From positions 682,001 through 746,000 of the forward strand of contig NZ_CP077769.1 of assembly GCF_020386615.1 (NCBI RefSeq): a DNA stretch of 64,000 bases, written 5' to 3'. Position numbers and translations under genes: made by a program. This document shows, piece by piece, positions 17,190 to 28,100 of the stretch. Source of the stretch: Chitinophaga pendula. GTDB taxonomy: Bacteria > Bacteroidota > Bacteroidia > Chitinophagales > Chitinophagaceae. The first letter of the stretch is position 1. Every line of letters begins with the position of its first letter. The notes beneath the pieces are model-generated. The model saw only the letters and a program-made list of their open reading frames with translations. It had not been told where the DNA came from and searched no databases.

Positions 17190-18191
17190 TTACAGTCCTT
17201 TCAGTTGCCTGATCCTGTCTATGAGGTCTGACATACGGCTGGAGTAGCCATATTCATTATCATACCATCCTACTACTTTGACGAGGCCACCTACGATAGA
17301 GGTAAGAGGGGCGTCGAAAGTGCAGGAGTAGGTATTACCCAGGATATCGACAGATACGATAGGATCTGTGGAATACTTCAGGATGCCTTTCAGGAATGTC
17401 TGGGAAGCCTCCAGGAAAGCGTTGTTGATGGCTGTTACGGTTGTCGGTTTGGCGAGTGTACAGGTAAAGTCGGTCAGGGAGCCGTTGAGTACCGGTACGC
17501 GTATGCCGGCGCCACCTATTTTACCATCGAGATGAGGGAAAATGGTGGTGACGGCTTTGGCGGCACCTGTAGTGGTTGGTATAATTGATGAAGAGGCGGC
17601 CCTGGCGCGGCGCAGGTCTTTATGTGGTGCGTCGTGCAGGTTCTGATCGCCGGTCATAGAGTGTACGGTAGTAATATATCCGTCGAGTACGCCCCAATTG
17701 TCATCCAGGACTTTCAGCATCGGAGCAACATTGTTGGTGGTACAGGATGCATTGGAGAGGATAGGGGACAGCAGATCGATCTGGTGGTCATTTACGCCCA
17801 GTACGACGGTGGGGATGTCTTTTTCGGAGGAGGGCGCCGAAACGATCACCTGGCGGGCGCCTGCCTGCAGGTGGATAGCAGCTTTTGCCCTGCTGGTGAA
17901 CTTACCCGTGGATTCTGCCACCAGGTCTATATCGAATGTCTGCCAGGGGAGTTGATCCAGTGAGGTGTGGCATAGGACGGGAATGCGATGTCCGTCGACG
18001 ATCAGGATATTATCTTCTACAGACACCTCACCGGGATATATACCGTGGATGGAGTCGAATTTGAATAAGTGTGCGAGCGTGGTGGCATCGGCAAGGTCGT
18101 TGATAGCTGCGACGGTGATACCTGTCTTGGTCAAAAGCCTGCGTAACGTGATCCTACCGATACGGCCAAATCCATTGATAGCGATTCTCAT
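17190..18191 (-). CDS. gap: Glyceraldehyde-3-phosphate dehydrogenase
   Basis: 333 residues from ATG 18191; the reading frame extends upstream to 18218 but the family N-terminus is MRIAINGFGRIGR, the NAD-binding Rossmann loop. The catalytic Cys150 lies in SNASCTTNNVAP and the base His177 in TTVHSMTGDQ. Phosphate-site and S-loop motifs (RRARAASSSIIPTTTGAAKA, NGSLTDF) and the C-terminal WYDNEYGYSSR are all present. The Asn after the second Thr (TTNN, usually TTNC) is a tolerated change. It catalyses the NAD-dependent oxidation of glyceraldehyde 3-phosphate in glycolysis and its reverse. It stands alone, without pgk or tpi; Bacteroidota often carry more than one GAPDH gene. Confidence 0.97.
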   Translation of the reverse strand: MRIAINGFGRIGRITLRRLLTKTGITVAAINDLADATTLAHLFKFDSIHGIYPGEVSVEDNILIVDGHRIPVLCHTSLDQLPWQTFDIDLVAESTGKFTSRAKAAIHLQAGARQVIVSAPSSEKDIPTVVLGVNDHQIDLLSPILSNASCTTNNVAPMLKVLDDNWGVLDGYITTVHSMTGDQNLHDAPHKDLRRARAASSSIIPTTTGAAKAVTTIFPHLDGKIGGAGIRVPVLNGSLTDFTCTLAKPTTVTAINNAFLEASQTFLKGILKYSTDPIVSVDILGNTYSCTFDAPLTSIVGGLVKVVGWYDNEYGYSSRMSDLIDRIRQLKGL

Positions 18192-18542
18192 TGCTCTAGT
18201 CTGTTTTTTGCCCGGCAATATTACTGCATTCTCCGCTCTAAATGTTCATAGAAATATCTGGAACAAATAATAATTTACAGTGCCATAGCAAGTAGCGTAA
18301 GGGTGAAAAGCGGTGATGGGGGCAAAAAGGGGGGACAAATGAGGAGGGCGTCTGGGAATACTTTCCTTATCAATGTGAATTATATATATGGTTTATATAA
18401 TTTAATTTTTTAATTATAACTTGATGGTATTTGTTGCTATTTTACGAGGAAAATCCGAGACTATCCTACCGGAAAACCGGAACGTGTTATTACTGCAATA
18501 TAGATCTATATCGCGGGGCAATATTGATATAAAACCTGCTAT
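18192..18542. other. Divergent intergenic region between gap and the ECF sigma gene
   Basis: No gene is visible. A very AT-rich stretch (about 18380-18425) includes a near-palindrome centred on 18407. The region should hold the promoters of gap (-) and of the sigma factor gene (+), but no clean TAnnTTTG box is seen for either. Confidence 0.45.
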
Positions 18543-19133
18543 ATGAATACATTGGATGCTGAATTGGTAGTACAGCTAAAGAATGATGATGTGGCTGCTT
18601 TTGATACCCTATACTGGCGGTATCATGAGGCGGTGTACCGGAACATTTACAAATTTGTGAAAGAGCCTGCGATCACGGAAGATATATTGCAGGAGGTATT
18701 TACGAAGTTGTGGGAGAAGCGGCAGGAGATCAATGCGCATCAATCGGTAGCGGGTTGGTTGTTTGTGATCAGTTTCAACTTGTCGGTGAATTATGTACGT
18801 AAGCGCTTGCGTGAGCAGACGATGTACAAGAAGTTATTGTCTGTTGATCCGGAGGACGATTTGTCTATGGAAGGGCAGCATATGTATGAAGAGCAATATC
18901 ATTTGCTGGAGCAGGCTATCGCACAATTATCGCCCAAAAAACAAACGATTGTCACACGTTGTAAGCTGGAAGGTAAGACTTATGAAGAGGTGGCGGATGA
19001 GTTGAGGATATCGCGTAATACGGTGAAAGAACACCTGTCTGATGCTATGTTGAAGCTAAACGATTATATACAGAAAAATGCCAAGCATAAATATGTTATA
19101 CTGTTTTTATTGTTCCTGAACTATCACGAATAG
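18543..19133 (+). CDS. ECF sigma-70 factor, FecI-like Bacteroidota family
   Basis: 196 residues. Region 2 is clear: DTLYWRYHEAVYRNIYKFV, then EDILQEVFTKLWEKR and WLFVISFNLSVNYVRKR. Region 4 reads AIAQLSPKKQTIVTRC and YEEVADELRISRNTVKEHL. A FecR-type anti-sigma gene follows 212 bases downstream, then an STN-domain protein, the usual order of a cell-surface signalling cassette. Such sigma factors are held inactive by FecR until a TonB-linked receptor signals. The probable targets are the genes just downstream, but no target receptor with a barrel is encoded next to it. Confidence 0.93.
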   Translation: MNTLDAELVVQLKNDDVAAFDTLYWRYHEAVYRNIYKFVKEPAITEDILQEVFTKLWEKRQEINAHQSVAGWLFVISFNLSVNYVRKRLREQTMYKKLLSVDPEDDLSMEGQHMYEEQYHLLEQAIAQLSPKKQTIVTRCKLEGKTYEEVADELRISRNTVKEHLSDAMLKLNDYIQKNAKHKYVILFLLFLNYHE

Positions 19134-19322
19134 TTGTTATCTCCTGATTATCCGGCCTGTAAATGCATTTTCCCAGCCTCCCTGTAAATTCCACGTTTTA
19201 AGAAAGCCCACTAAAGTATGCGTTACCTGGGAAGTAAATTGTTGTATATACTATTAAAAAAAATGTGTTTTTTTCTGTAAAAAACAGGGAAAGCGACCCC
19301 CCCATTTGAATTATTGTGTTGT

Positions 19323-19335
19323 ATTTAAGTTAAAT
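19323..19335. promoter_or_regulatory. Palindrome with TTAAGTTAA core, copy 1
   Basis: ATTTAAGTTAAAT is a perfect palindrome around a central G, 10 bases before the GTG start of the fecR-like gene. Two further TTAAGTTAA-centred palindromes flank the other end of that gene (20355-20372 and 20635-20649). They may be operator or transcript-end elements. Confidence 0.4.
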
Positions 19336-19345
19336 CGATGATCTC

Positions 19346-20347
19346 GTGGATAACAGAAAGGAACATCTCAAACAGTGGTTACAGGCAGCGAACTGGACAT
19401 CCGGTGACCGGGAGTGGATGCTTCAATATCTGGACGGAGAAGATCTTTCTGAGTTAGAGGAGATGGCGGCGACTGCTTACGAGGCAGATATTGCTGCGGA
19501 GGCGCGGACGTTGGACAGGGGCCACTCGGAACAAATGTTAAAGCGAATACATCAGCATATTCAGCCGACCACGGTGTCTTACATACATACGATGTGGGCA
19601 CACAGGTGGAAGGTTGCTGTGGCAGCCATGTTGCTGCTGATAGCGGGAATGGGATATTATACCTGGATGCATAGTAATTCCGGCCAGGTCTTTACCGCCA
19701 AGAAAGAACGGAAGACGCTGAAGCTGACGGATGGTACGACGGTATATCTCGAGCCTGGCGCTGAACTAACCTGTGAGAAAACCTTCGGGGATAAGACAAG
19801 GACGGTGCATCTGAGCGGAGAGGCTTTTTTTGAAGTAGCGACAGATGCGGTACATCCGTTTATGATCAGTACCTCCCTTATTCATACGACTGTATTGGGT
19901 ACGTCTTTTAACATTGCTTCGGATGATCATGGCGACGCTAGTGTAACGGTGGTATCGGGAAAGGTAAGGGTGGTAGCTGTAGATGGGCATGGGCAGGGAG
20001 GTGTTGAGATTGGCGCCAACGAAGGAGTAACGTATAATAGTAGTCTTCGTCAGCTGGAAAGAGATGCAGATGCTACTCGTGATGCCAGGTATTTTGCGCA
20101 GAAGCAGGCGGGAAGATTTGTGTATAAAGGAGCCAGTATTGAAGACGTAGTTAATGACTTAGAGAGATATTATAACACCACCATAAGAACAGAAGAAAGA
20201 ATAAGACAATGTGCTTTTTACGGAGATTTTAGTACCAGCGATGATCTGGAAAAATCCCTCACGCTGATATCCGTCGCACTTAATGCCAAGTTTAGTGTAG
20301 ACAGTAGTGGAAAAGGATATGTGCTATCGGGAGGAAGCTGTCATTAA
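19346..20347 (+). CDS. FecR-family anti-sigma factor
   Basis: 333 residues starting at a GTG codon; no in-frame ATG lies upstream, and the N-terminal cytoplasmic sigma-binding segment would be lost at the next Met. A single membrane helix spans about residues 87-107 (VAVAAMLLLIAGMGYYTW). The periplasmic part has the FecR core: LKLTDGTTVYLEPGAELTCE, RTVHLSGEAFFEVATDA, LGTSFNIAS, and a C-terminal STN-like domain near SIEDVVNDLERYYN. It binds the preceding sigma factor and receives a signal from an STN-bearing protein across the periplasm. The natural partner is the barrel-less STN protein encoded next. Confidence 0.92.
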   Translation: MDNRKEHLKQWLQAANWTSGDREWMLQYLDGEDLSELEEMAATAYEADIAAEARTLDRGHSEQMLKRIHQHIQPTTVSYIHTMWAHRWKVAVAAMLLLIAGMGYYTWMHSNSGQVFTAKKERKTLKLTDGTTVYLEPGAELTCEKTFGDKTRTVHLSGEAFFEVATDAVHPFMISTSLIHTTVLGTSFNIASDDHGDASVTVVSGKVRVVAVDGHGQGGVEIGANEGVTYNSSLRQLERDADATRDARYFAQKQAGRFVYKGASIEDVVNDLERYYNTTIRTEERIRQCAFYGDFSTSDDLEKSLTLISVALNAKFSVDSSGKGYVLSGGSCH

Positions 20348-20354
20348 TATCTTT

Positions 20355-20372
20355 ATTGTTAAGTTAACCAAT
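20355..20372. promoter_or_regulatory. Palindrome with TTAAGTTAA core, copy 2
   Basis: ATTGTTAAGTTAACCAAT is an imperfect palindrome (one base missing in the left arm) starting 8 bases after the fecR stop codon. Confidence 0.35.
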
Positions 20373-20634
20373 GAGCCCTATTATGACACAACGAAAATTA
20401 TCGTCGGCAGGACCGGACTAACCACAACACCATATAAGGTTATCCATTAGGCGTAATGCCTTATTTATTGTTGATATTTTACTATACAGGTGGACCAGAG
20501 TTACCACCGGTAAGTGATCCGTATGCCTTAGGCAATATAAACAATCAAAATCAGAATCAGATGCGCGGGTAACTGCTGCTATTAGTCAACCGAAATTAAA
20601 TCGCTTAAATGAGAAATAATCAGATAGTGCCAGC

Positions 20635-20649
20635 TGGTTAAGTTAACCA
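20635..20649. promoter_or_regulatory. Palindrome with TTAAGTTAA core, copy 3
   Basis: TGGTTAAGTTAACCA is a perfect 7-bp-arm palindrome around a central G, about 120 bases upstream of the STN gene. Its size and position fit an operator for a dimeric regulator. Confidence 0.4.
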
Positions 20650-20771
20650 TCACGTACCAGTGTTATCCTAGCAAAATAAACCTGTGCAATTACGCAGATT
20701 ATGCTGACTGACTGACCGGTCCTCCTGGACTGGAATGGCGTCCTATTTTTTGAAGTGTAATAACAAGCAAC

Positions 20772-22043
20772 ATGTGCCAGATGATGCCCTTGTTTAGTAT
20801 CCGTATGCTTATGCGGGTAGCTGAACTTCCTATGCTTGTACTTTCAGTGTTGTGCAGTGCTTTTACTATCCTGGCTGCACATCCTGCCAGTGCATCAAGT
20901 GCGGTTGATAAGAAGATATCCGTACAGCTAAAAAATGTTTTATTACGTGACGCATTAGATATTATCGGTGCGATCAATGGAGAGTCATTTATTTATGTAA
21001 GCAATGATGTATTGAATGAAAGTAAAGTAAGTATCAATGTACGTAACGAGCGTGTAGGCGTGATATTGCAGCAATTATTGAGTCCTTATGAACTGTCCTA
21101 TAAAGTAGTATATAACCGTATTGTTATCCGTCCTGGTAGACGGAAAATGGGCCTTGGGTCCGACGATATCAATGAAAACCTGGTAGATGCCGGTCTGCAG
21201 CCGACAATCTTTGTAAAAGGGATGGTACTCACGGGTACGCACCAACCATTGCAGGGAGTAACGGTGAGCGTAAAAGGTACTCAACGTAGTACTGCTACAG
21301 GTAATGAAGGAACATTTGAACTGTCAGCGGTAGAAGAAGATGCTATATTGGAGTTGTGTATAGCCGGGTATAAAACTACAGAAGTAGCTGTAAGCGATTT
21401 CAAAGCAGGTGCGATGCCGATACAGCTTGAACAGGTGCAGACCGGCATCCTACCAGTAGCTTCGCCGAATAGCGTGGTAACGTCAGCTGCTTTACAGGTC
21501 AATAATGCTGCTCCGGCAGTATATGATCAGGTTAGCAGCCATAACGATAATAAATCTATCTGGCTGGTAGAAGGTGTGATGTTCTATGCGGCCCCTTCTT
21601 ATGAGCCGGTACCATCCTGTAAACGTGCGGACTCTGTACGGATGAAGTTAATACAGGGCATTGTTTCCCGTGAGTTTGGTAATATCCTTTATCAGCCTGC
21701 CAAGTATCCGGCAGGGTTCAAGCATATCTCTTTCTCTCTTTATTGTTCATCCTGCGAGGATGTAAGCGATGCAACAGCACAAAACAGCGGCTTTGTAAAT
21801 GCCTTTGCTATGCGTGATCCTGAACAGGATTTCATGCAGACGATGGAGATCATGTTGATAGACGGAAGAGCTGGTATTGAACGGATACTGGATGATATAA
21901 GCGGTGTGGAAAGAGATGCGGCGAAAGAGCGATTACGAAGAAAAGAAGCAATGGTGGTGCAATATTTCAGGGACGTCTGGGGCATGGATTTTTACCAGTT
22001 ACAGCGTCATACAAAGACCACCTTATACAGACAGCTCCGGTAG
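20772..22043 (+). CDS. STN plus carboxypeptidase-regulatory domain protein without a TonB barrel
   Basis: 423 residues. After a signal peptide (about 1-42) come an STN domain (about 46-125, KKISVQLKNVLLRDALDIIG through YKVVYNRIVIRPG) and a carboxypeptidase-regulatory-like domain (about 147-225, VKGMVLTGTHQPLQGVTVSV). These are the first two domains of a SusC-type receptor, but the plug and beta-barrel that should follow are missing. Residues 260-423 are unlike anything I recognise: they contain YCSSCED and a charged helical stretch (ERDAAKERLRRKEA). There is no sign of a frameshifted barrel downstream, where a different gene starts at 22178. It would be a periplasmic or outer-membrane-associated signal adaptor for FecR (inference). 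Confidence 0.8.
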   Translation: MCQMMPLFSIRMLMRVAELPMLVLSVLCSAFTILAAHPASASSAVDKKISVQLKNVLLRDALDIIGAINGESFIYVSNDVLNESKVSINVRNERVGVILQQLLSPYELSYKVVYNRIVIRPGRRKMGLGSDDINENLVDAGLQPTIFVKGMVLTGTHQPLQGVTVSVKGTQRSTATGNEGTFELSAVEEDAILELCIAGYKTTEVAVSDFKAGAMPIQLEQVQTGILPVASPNSVVTSAALQVNNAAPAVYDQVSSHNDNKSIWLVEGVMFYAAPSYEPVPSCKRADSVRMKLIQGIVSREFGNILYQPAKYPAGFKHISFSLYCSSCEDVSDATAQNSGFVNAFAMRDPEQDFMQTMEIMLIDGRAGIERILDDISGVERDAAKERLRRKEAMVVQYFRDVWGMDFYQLQRHTKTTLYRQLR

Positions 22044-22094
22044 GAGTGAGGCAAGCAACGAACCGACGGACAAATATATGCCCGTTCTCCCCTG

Positions 22095-22110
22095 TCGTCA
22101 TACATGACGA
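22095..22110. other. Small hairpin downstream of the STN gene
   Basis: TCGTCA / TGACGA pair around a 4-base loop, with weaker outer CCC/GGG pairing, 52 bases after the stop codon. No T run follows, so terminator function is doubtful. Confidence 0.35.
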
Positions 22111-22177
22111 GAGGGAATTGGCGGTAGTACAACATTTTTCTGGTAAGTACAAACAATTATAAAAACGATCACCATAT

Positions 22178-25100
22178 ATGAGAAATTCTACTGTTCCTAT
22201 TCTGCGCAAAACAGCTATACTACTTGTTGTATTGCTTTCGTTTGTATCGCAGTTGACTGCGCAGGTGGACATCAGCATCGGCACAGGCACTACAGGCAAC
22301 GGCTCAACTTCCTATCCCTGTCCCTTACAAGACTATTATGAAGGAACCCGTGCACAGTATCTGTTCACTGCTGCCGAATTAAGGGCAGCAGGTATGGGCC
22401 CCGGTATGATTAGCGGGCTTAAGATCAATGTGACCAACCTTCAATCCGGCGGGAAGATAGAACAATATGCCATTAAACTGGGCACTACTGCCGCCGCGAA
22501 CCTGGATCTTAATAGCTGGGTACCTACAGGGGCTAGTTTATATGGTCCGGTAGACTATACGCCAGTCGTGGGTGCCAACACCTTCAACTTCGTTAGCGGA
22601 TTCTTCTGGAATGGTACAGATAACCTGGTAGTCGAAGTCTGTAACGGTGATCCTGCAACGAACAGTGGATTATTCTATACTAACAACCCATTGGTACCTT
22701 GGACAACGGGGCTACCTTTTGTGGCTTCACACACTTACCGGGCAGATGATGAAGATAACCTCTGTGGTACGATCGAAACTGATAATAGCGGAGATGAAAA
22801 TACCCGTCCTAACCTGACTTTCAGATGGACAGCTGCGGCTCCCTGTACAGGAACGCCAACAGCAGGTACTGCACAAACCAATACAGGATCTGTCTGTATA
22901 GGAGGTACTTTTACATTAAGTCTTACAGGTACTACCGTAGCTTCAGGGCTGACCTATCAATGGCAATCTTCTCCTGCTCCCGGCGGCACCTGGACTAACA
23001 TAGCCGGTGCCACTGCCAGTAATTATACCGGTACACAGACCGTAAGTACGGTCTATCGTTGCGTAGTAACCTGTACCACCGGCGGCGCTACCGCAACCTC
23101 CGGTACAGTAACGGTTACTTCCCCGATAGCCGTATCAGGGACCTTTACTATTAATAAAGCACTGCCTACCGGCGGTACGAACTTCGCCTCCTTTAACGAC
23201 GCCTATAATCATATTAAATGTGGTATCGGCGGCCCCGTGATATTTAATGTAGTCGCAGGCAGCGGCCCGTACAACGAGCAACTGATCATGACGCCGGTGC
23301 CCGGTGCATCTGCTACCAATACTGTTACCTTTAACGGTAATGCCGATACCCTGGCTTTCCTCTCTACAGCCGGTGGACAACGCGCAGTTATCAAACTGGA
23401 CGGAGCAGACTATATTAAATTTGATAACCTGGTGATACAGGCGAAAGGCGCCTCCGGATCAGAATACGGATATGGTGTACAATTGATCAATGATGCGGAT
23501 TTCAATACGATCAATAACTGTAAAATACTCATCAATACTACCAGCACCAACACCGGTTATGCTGGTATCGTGATATCCAGCTCTCACACTTCTCCCACCA
23601 CAACTGGTGCTGCCAAATGTGATAACAATACCTTCAGTAATAACACGGTGATCGGTGGTTACTACGGCTTTGTTATGGTGGGTAGCATCAACGATGCGAA
23701 CGGGAATAATAAGATCGTCAACAATAAATTTACTGATTTCTATAACTATGGTGCTTACCTGAGCGGGTCCTTTAACGCACTGGTAGAGGCGAATACATTT
23801 AGCCGTCCTGCCCGTACGACAGTAACCTCTTTCTATGGCGTGTACCTAACGGATCTGAATACCAAAGCACTGATCACCCGTAACCGCATTACCAATCCAT
23901 TTGGTGGCGCTAGTACCAATACGGGTTCTTTCTATGGTATCTATTTTACCTCCGTAGATGCACTGAGCAGCTTGGAGAACTATGTTACCAATAACCTGAT
24001 ATATGGTCTGAATGGTAATGGTGATCATTATGGTATCTACAATAGCAGTTCAGACAACGTCTGGTATCTGCATAACACGATTTCACTGGATGCTCCTTCC
24101 GCCAACTCTACGAATGCATATGTGACGCGTGGTTATTATCAGACCTCTCAGGCAGATGGTGTTAATTTTGTAAATAACCTCATCTCCATATCCCGTGGCG
24201 GACAAAGTAGCAAAACAGCCATTCACTTTACCACTACCAGCGGTAGCTATGTGGTGAACAGGAACAACTACTTCATTTCCTCCACTACAGGAGCTGTTAA
24301 TATTGGCTTCTATAATAATGCGGCACAAGCAACGCTCGCCAACTGGCAGACCGCCTCTTCTTTTGACGCAAACTCCATGACGGTTAACCCATTCTTCGAA
24401 GATCCGACTGCAGGTAACTATAAACCTACCAGTGCTTCGCTGGATAACCGCGGTACCAATGTCGATGTAGCTACCGACATTGTAAATGTCACCCGTAGTA
24501 CAACTACGCCTGATATCGGTGCATATGAATATACGCCTGCACCCTGTACTGTGCCCCCTGTTGGTGGTACCGCTACGGTATCGAAGACACCTGTATGTAT
24601 CAACACATCCGTATCACTTGGTTTGACGGGTGCTTCTATGGGCCTTGGACAGACCTACCAATGGCAGACCGCTACCAGCACAGGTGGACCATTTACCGCT
24701 ATAGGTAATGTGTTGAGTATACCGGATACGATTATAGTGGCCTCTACCACTTTGTATTACCGGGTAGCACTCACCTGTAATGGCAATACGGCTTACTCTA
24801 CACCCGTACTGCTGACCGTAGATCCGGCCCTGCCCGCAGGTACCTATACTATTAATAAGGCATTACCAACCGGCGGCACGAACTATACCAGTTTTGACGC
24901 AGCAAGGATCGCTTTACAGTGTGGTATAGCCGGACCGGTGGTGTTTAACGTGGTGCCCAACAGCGGACCCTATAATGAACAACTGGTGCTCGATAGTATA
25001 GCCGGTGTTTCTGCTGTGAATACCATCACCTTTAATGGTAATGGTAACGTGATCAAGTTTAGCTCTTCCAATACAGACGAACGTGCGGTGATCAAATTGA

Positions 25101-28100
25101 GGAGAGCGGACTATATCAGATTTGATAGCCTGACCATCGATGCTACCGGTACAGGTTCCTATGGTTACGGCGTACAGCTGATCAACAATGCCGACAACAA
25201 CATCTTTACCCGTAACAAGATCATTGTCAATAATACTTCCACCAGTAGCGGATATAGCGGTATTATTATTAACTCCAGTGAGTCCGGTACTACCAGCAGT
25301 GGTACTACGCTCTGTGATAACAACGTGTTCGATAAGAATACTGTTACCGGCGGTTACTACGGTGCTACATTGGTAGGTGGCAGTGATCAGCCTGTTACCG
25401 GTAACAAGTTTATCAATAATAACTTCCAGGATGTATACTATTATGGAATATACCTGGCCTATAGCAGCAACACACTGGTAGAAGGTAATAGTATCAGTCG
25501 TCCCACCCGGACTAACTTTGGCTTCTCTTACTATGCCATCTATATCTCTACAGCCGGTAGCCCCGGATTGACGATCTCCAAAAACAAGATCTTTAACCCT
25601 TATGGCGGAGATGTGACCTCTACCAACGATTTCTACGGTATCTACCATAGCTACGCCGACGCTGTAGGTACACCTAGTATTGTTGCCAATAACATTATGT
25701 ATAATATTAATGGTAGTGGTAGTCAATATGGCCTGTACAATGCAAGCAGTGATAACGTTAAATACTATCACAACACTATCTCACTGGATAATATAACTAA
25801 TACCAGCACCGCTATTTCCAGAGGCTTCTATCAGACAAGTGATGCAAGCGATATTGATTTCAAAAATAATATCATTACCATCACCAGAGGTGGTACGGGT
25901 AGCAAACATGCAATCTACCTGGCTGCTGACCTGACAGGTATTGATGCTGACTATAACAACTACTATGTAAAAGGTGGTGGTACCGACAATAACGTAGGTT
26001 ACAATGGTACAAACCAACCAGATCTGGCTTCCTGGAAAGCCGCCAGCGCGAAAGACGCCAATAGTACCAGCATCGATCCGGTATACGCAGACGTAAATAC
26101 CGGTAACCTCGCCTCGGTGATTTCTCCGATGGATAATACCGGCACCCCTATACCACAGGTGACCTCTGATATAGTAGGCACAACAAGAAGCACGACCAAA
26201 CCTGACGTGGGCGCCTTTGAGATCAGCATACCTGCTTGTACGGCTCCGCCTACCGGGGGTACATCTGTAGCTATCCCGAACTCCGGCATCTGTCTGGGTA
26301 CAGAGATCGCACTGAACCTCACCGGTAACTCCAGCGGCGGTACTCAAACCTACCAGTGGCAAAGCGCAGCTACTGCTACCAGCACCACCTGGACAGATAT
26401 CAGCGATCCGCTGTTCATCCCTAATTTCAAAACAGAACTGGGTCAGAATAACTATTTCCGTTGTAAGATCACATGTGGCGGACAGGTTGCCTACTCTGCA
26501 GTGGTACATGTTAACATGAACCCCGCATTACTGGCAGGTATTTACACCATCAACCCTGCGCTGCCTACAGGTGCGAAGAACTATCAGTCATTTACAGCTG
26601 CGGTGGCCGCCCTGGAATGTGGTATCACCGGCGCCGTTACCTTTAATGTGGCAGCGGGTACCTATACAGAACAGATCCGTATGCATAAGATCGCTGGTGC
26701 TGGCGTAGACAGCCGTGTAACCTTCCAGAGTGCAAATAATGATGCCAGCAGTGTGATATTGACCTTTGCACCGGCATCCGCCACTAACTATGTCCTCAAA
26801 CTGGATAGCGCCAGCTACATCACTTATCGTGATATCACCTTTAAACCTACCGGCGGTACCAACGCACGTGCGATCGAACTCGCTAACCTGGCCGCTGAAG
26901 ACAGCCTGTTAAACAATAAGATCGTATTACCGGTAACCAACAGTACCGGAACAGGTATAGTAGGTGTCTATGCTAATAATATCAAAGGGAAAAATAACGT
27001 CATCAAAGGTAATACTATCACCAATGGTGCCACTGGTATCTACTATGCCGGCGCATCCAGGACATTATCCGCACCTGGCCCCGTAATAGACAGCAATATC
27101 ATCAACACCCCTTACGCCAATGCTATCTATACCAACTACACTTACCGGTTGGTGCAGAACAACAACAGGATCACCATCGCTACGCCAATGGCTTCCAGCG
27201 TATATGGTATCAATAACTCTTACGCGGATAGCTCCTATCAGGTAACCCGTAACGATATCAAGATCAGCAATGTTACCGGCACAGCCTATGGTATCTATAT
27301 GAATACCTGTGAGGCCCAGCAGAAAGAACCAGGTAATATTGCCAGCAATAAAATCAATGCTTTAACTGCTAATACGGGTACACTCTACGGTCTGGATAAC
27401 TATTACTCCAAATCCAACCGTGTTGTGAACAACGTGGTAAGTATCAAAACAAGTGGTTCCAGCTCTTACGCATTGTATAGTTATAACAGTGCCAATGTGA
27501 ACTACTATAATAACTCCATACAGAGCACGGCAACTTCTTCCTCCAACAACGTGGCCGGCTACTTCTACCATAGCTCTTCTACCTATGGTAACATAGTACT
27601 GAGAAATAACATCTTCTCCCACGGTGGCGGTGGTAATGCAATGTATGTATACAACTCAGATAATATCAACAGTGACTATAATACCCTTTATACAACAGGT
27701 AATGTACTGGTGAAAAGAGGTACGCCAGCGGCTAACTACAATACGCTGCAGGCTTGGAGAGATGCTGCAATACTTGATCTGAGCTCCATTGTGTATAAAC
27801 CAGCATTCGTTAATGACGAAGAACTGAAACCTGATGCTACCAACCCTGAATCATGGGCAATCCATGGTCGTGGTGTACAGGTAGCTGATAACGATAAAGA
27901 TTTCGGTAACAATCCAAGACCCACTACGTTGACTACCGGCGTACCGGATATGGGAGCATATGAATTCCTCCCATCCGTACTGCCACCCGTGTTACCCGCA
28001 ACTCCAGCAGTTCCTGCACCTGGTACAACGCAGACATTTATGTTCGGTACAGATACCGTGACCAAGATCATTTGGGCACCAGGTGCTAATGTACCGACTG

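Larger units (their letters stand above)
20348..20771. other. Long non-coding gap between fecR and the STN gene
   Basis: 424 bases without a recognisable gene. It contains two TTAAGTTAA-centred palindromes (20355-20372, imperfect; 20635-20649, perfect). The gap is unusually long for a sigma/anti-sigma/receptor cassette and suggests the STN gene has its own, possibly sigma-dependent, promoter. Confidence 0.5.

Noticed and set aside
19243..19248. TGTATA core in an AT-rich intergenic stretch, considered as a dif-site candidate
   Set aside because: The right flank matches the XerD arm only in part and the left flank does not look like a XerC arm. Not enough to call a dif site by eye.
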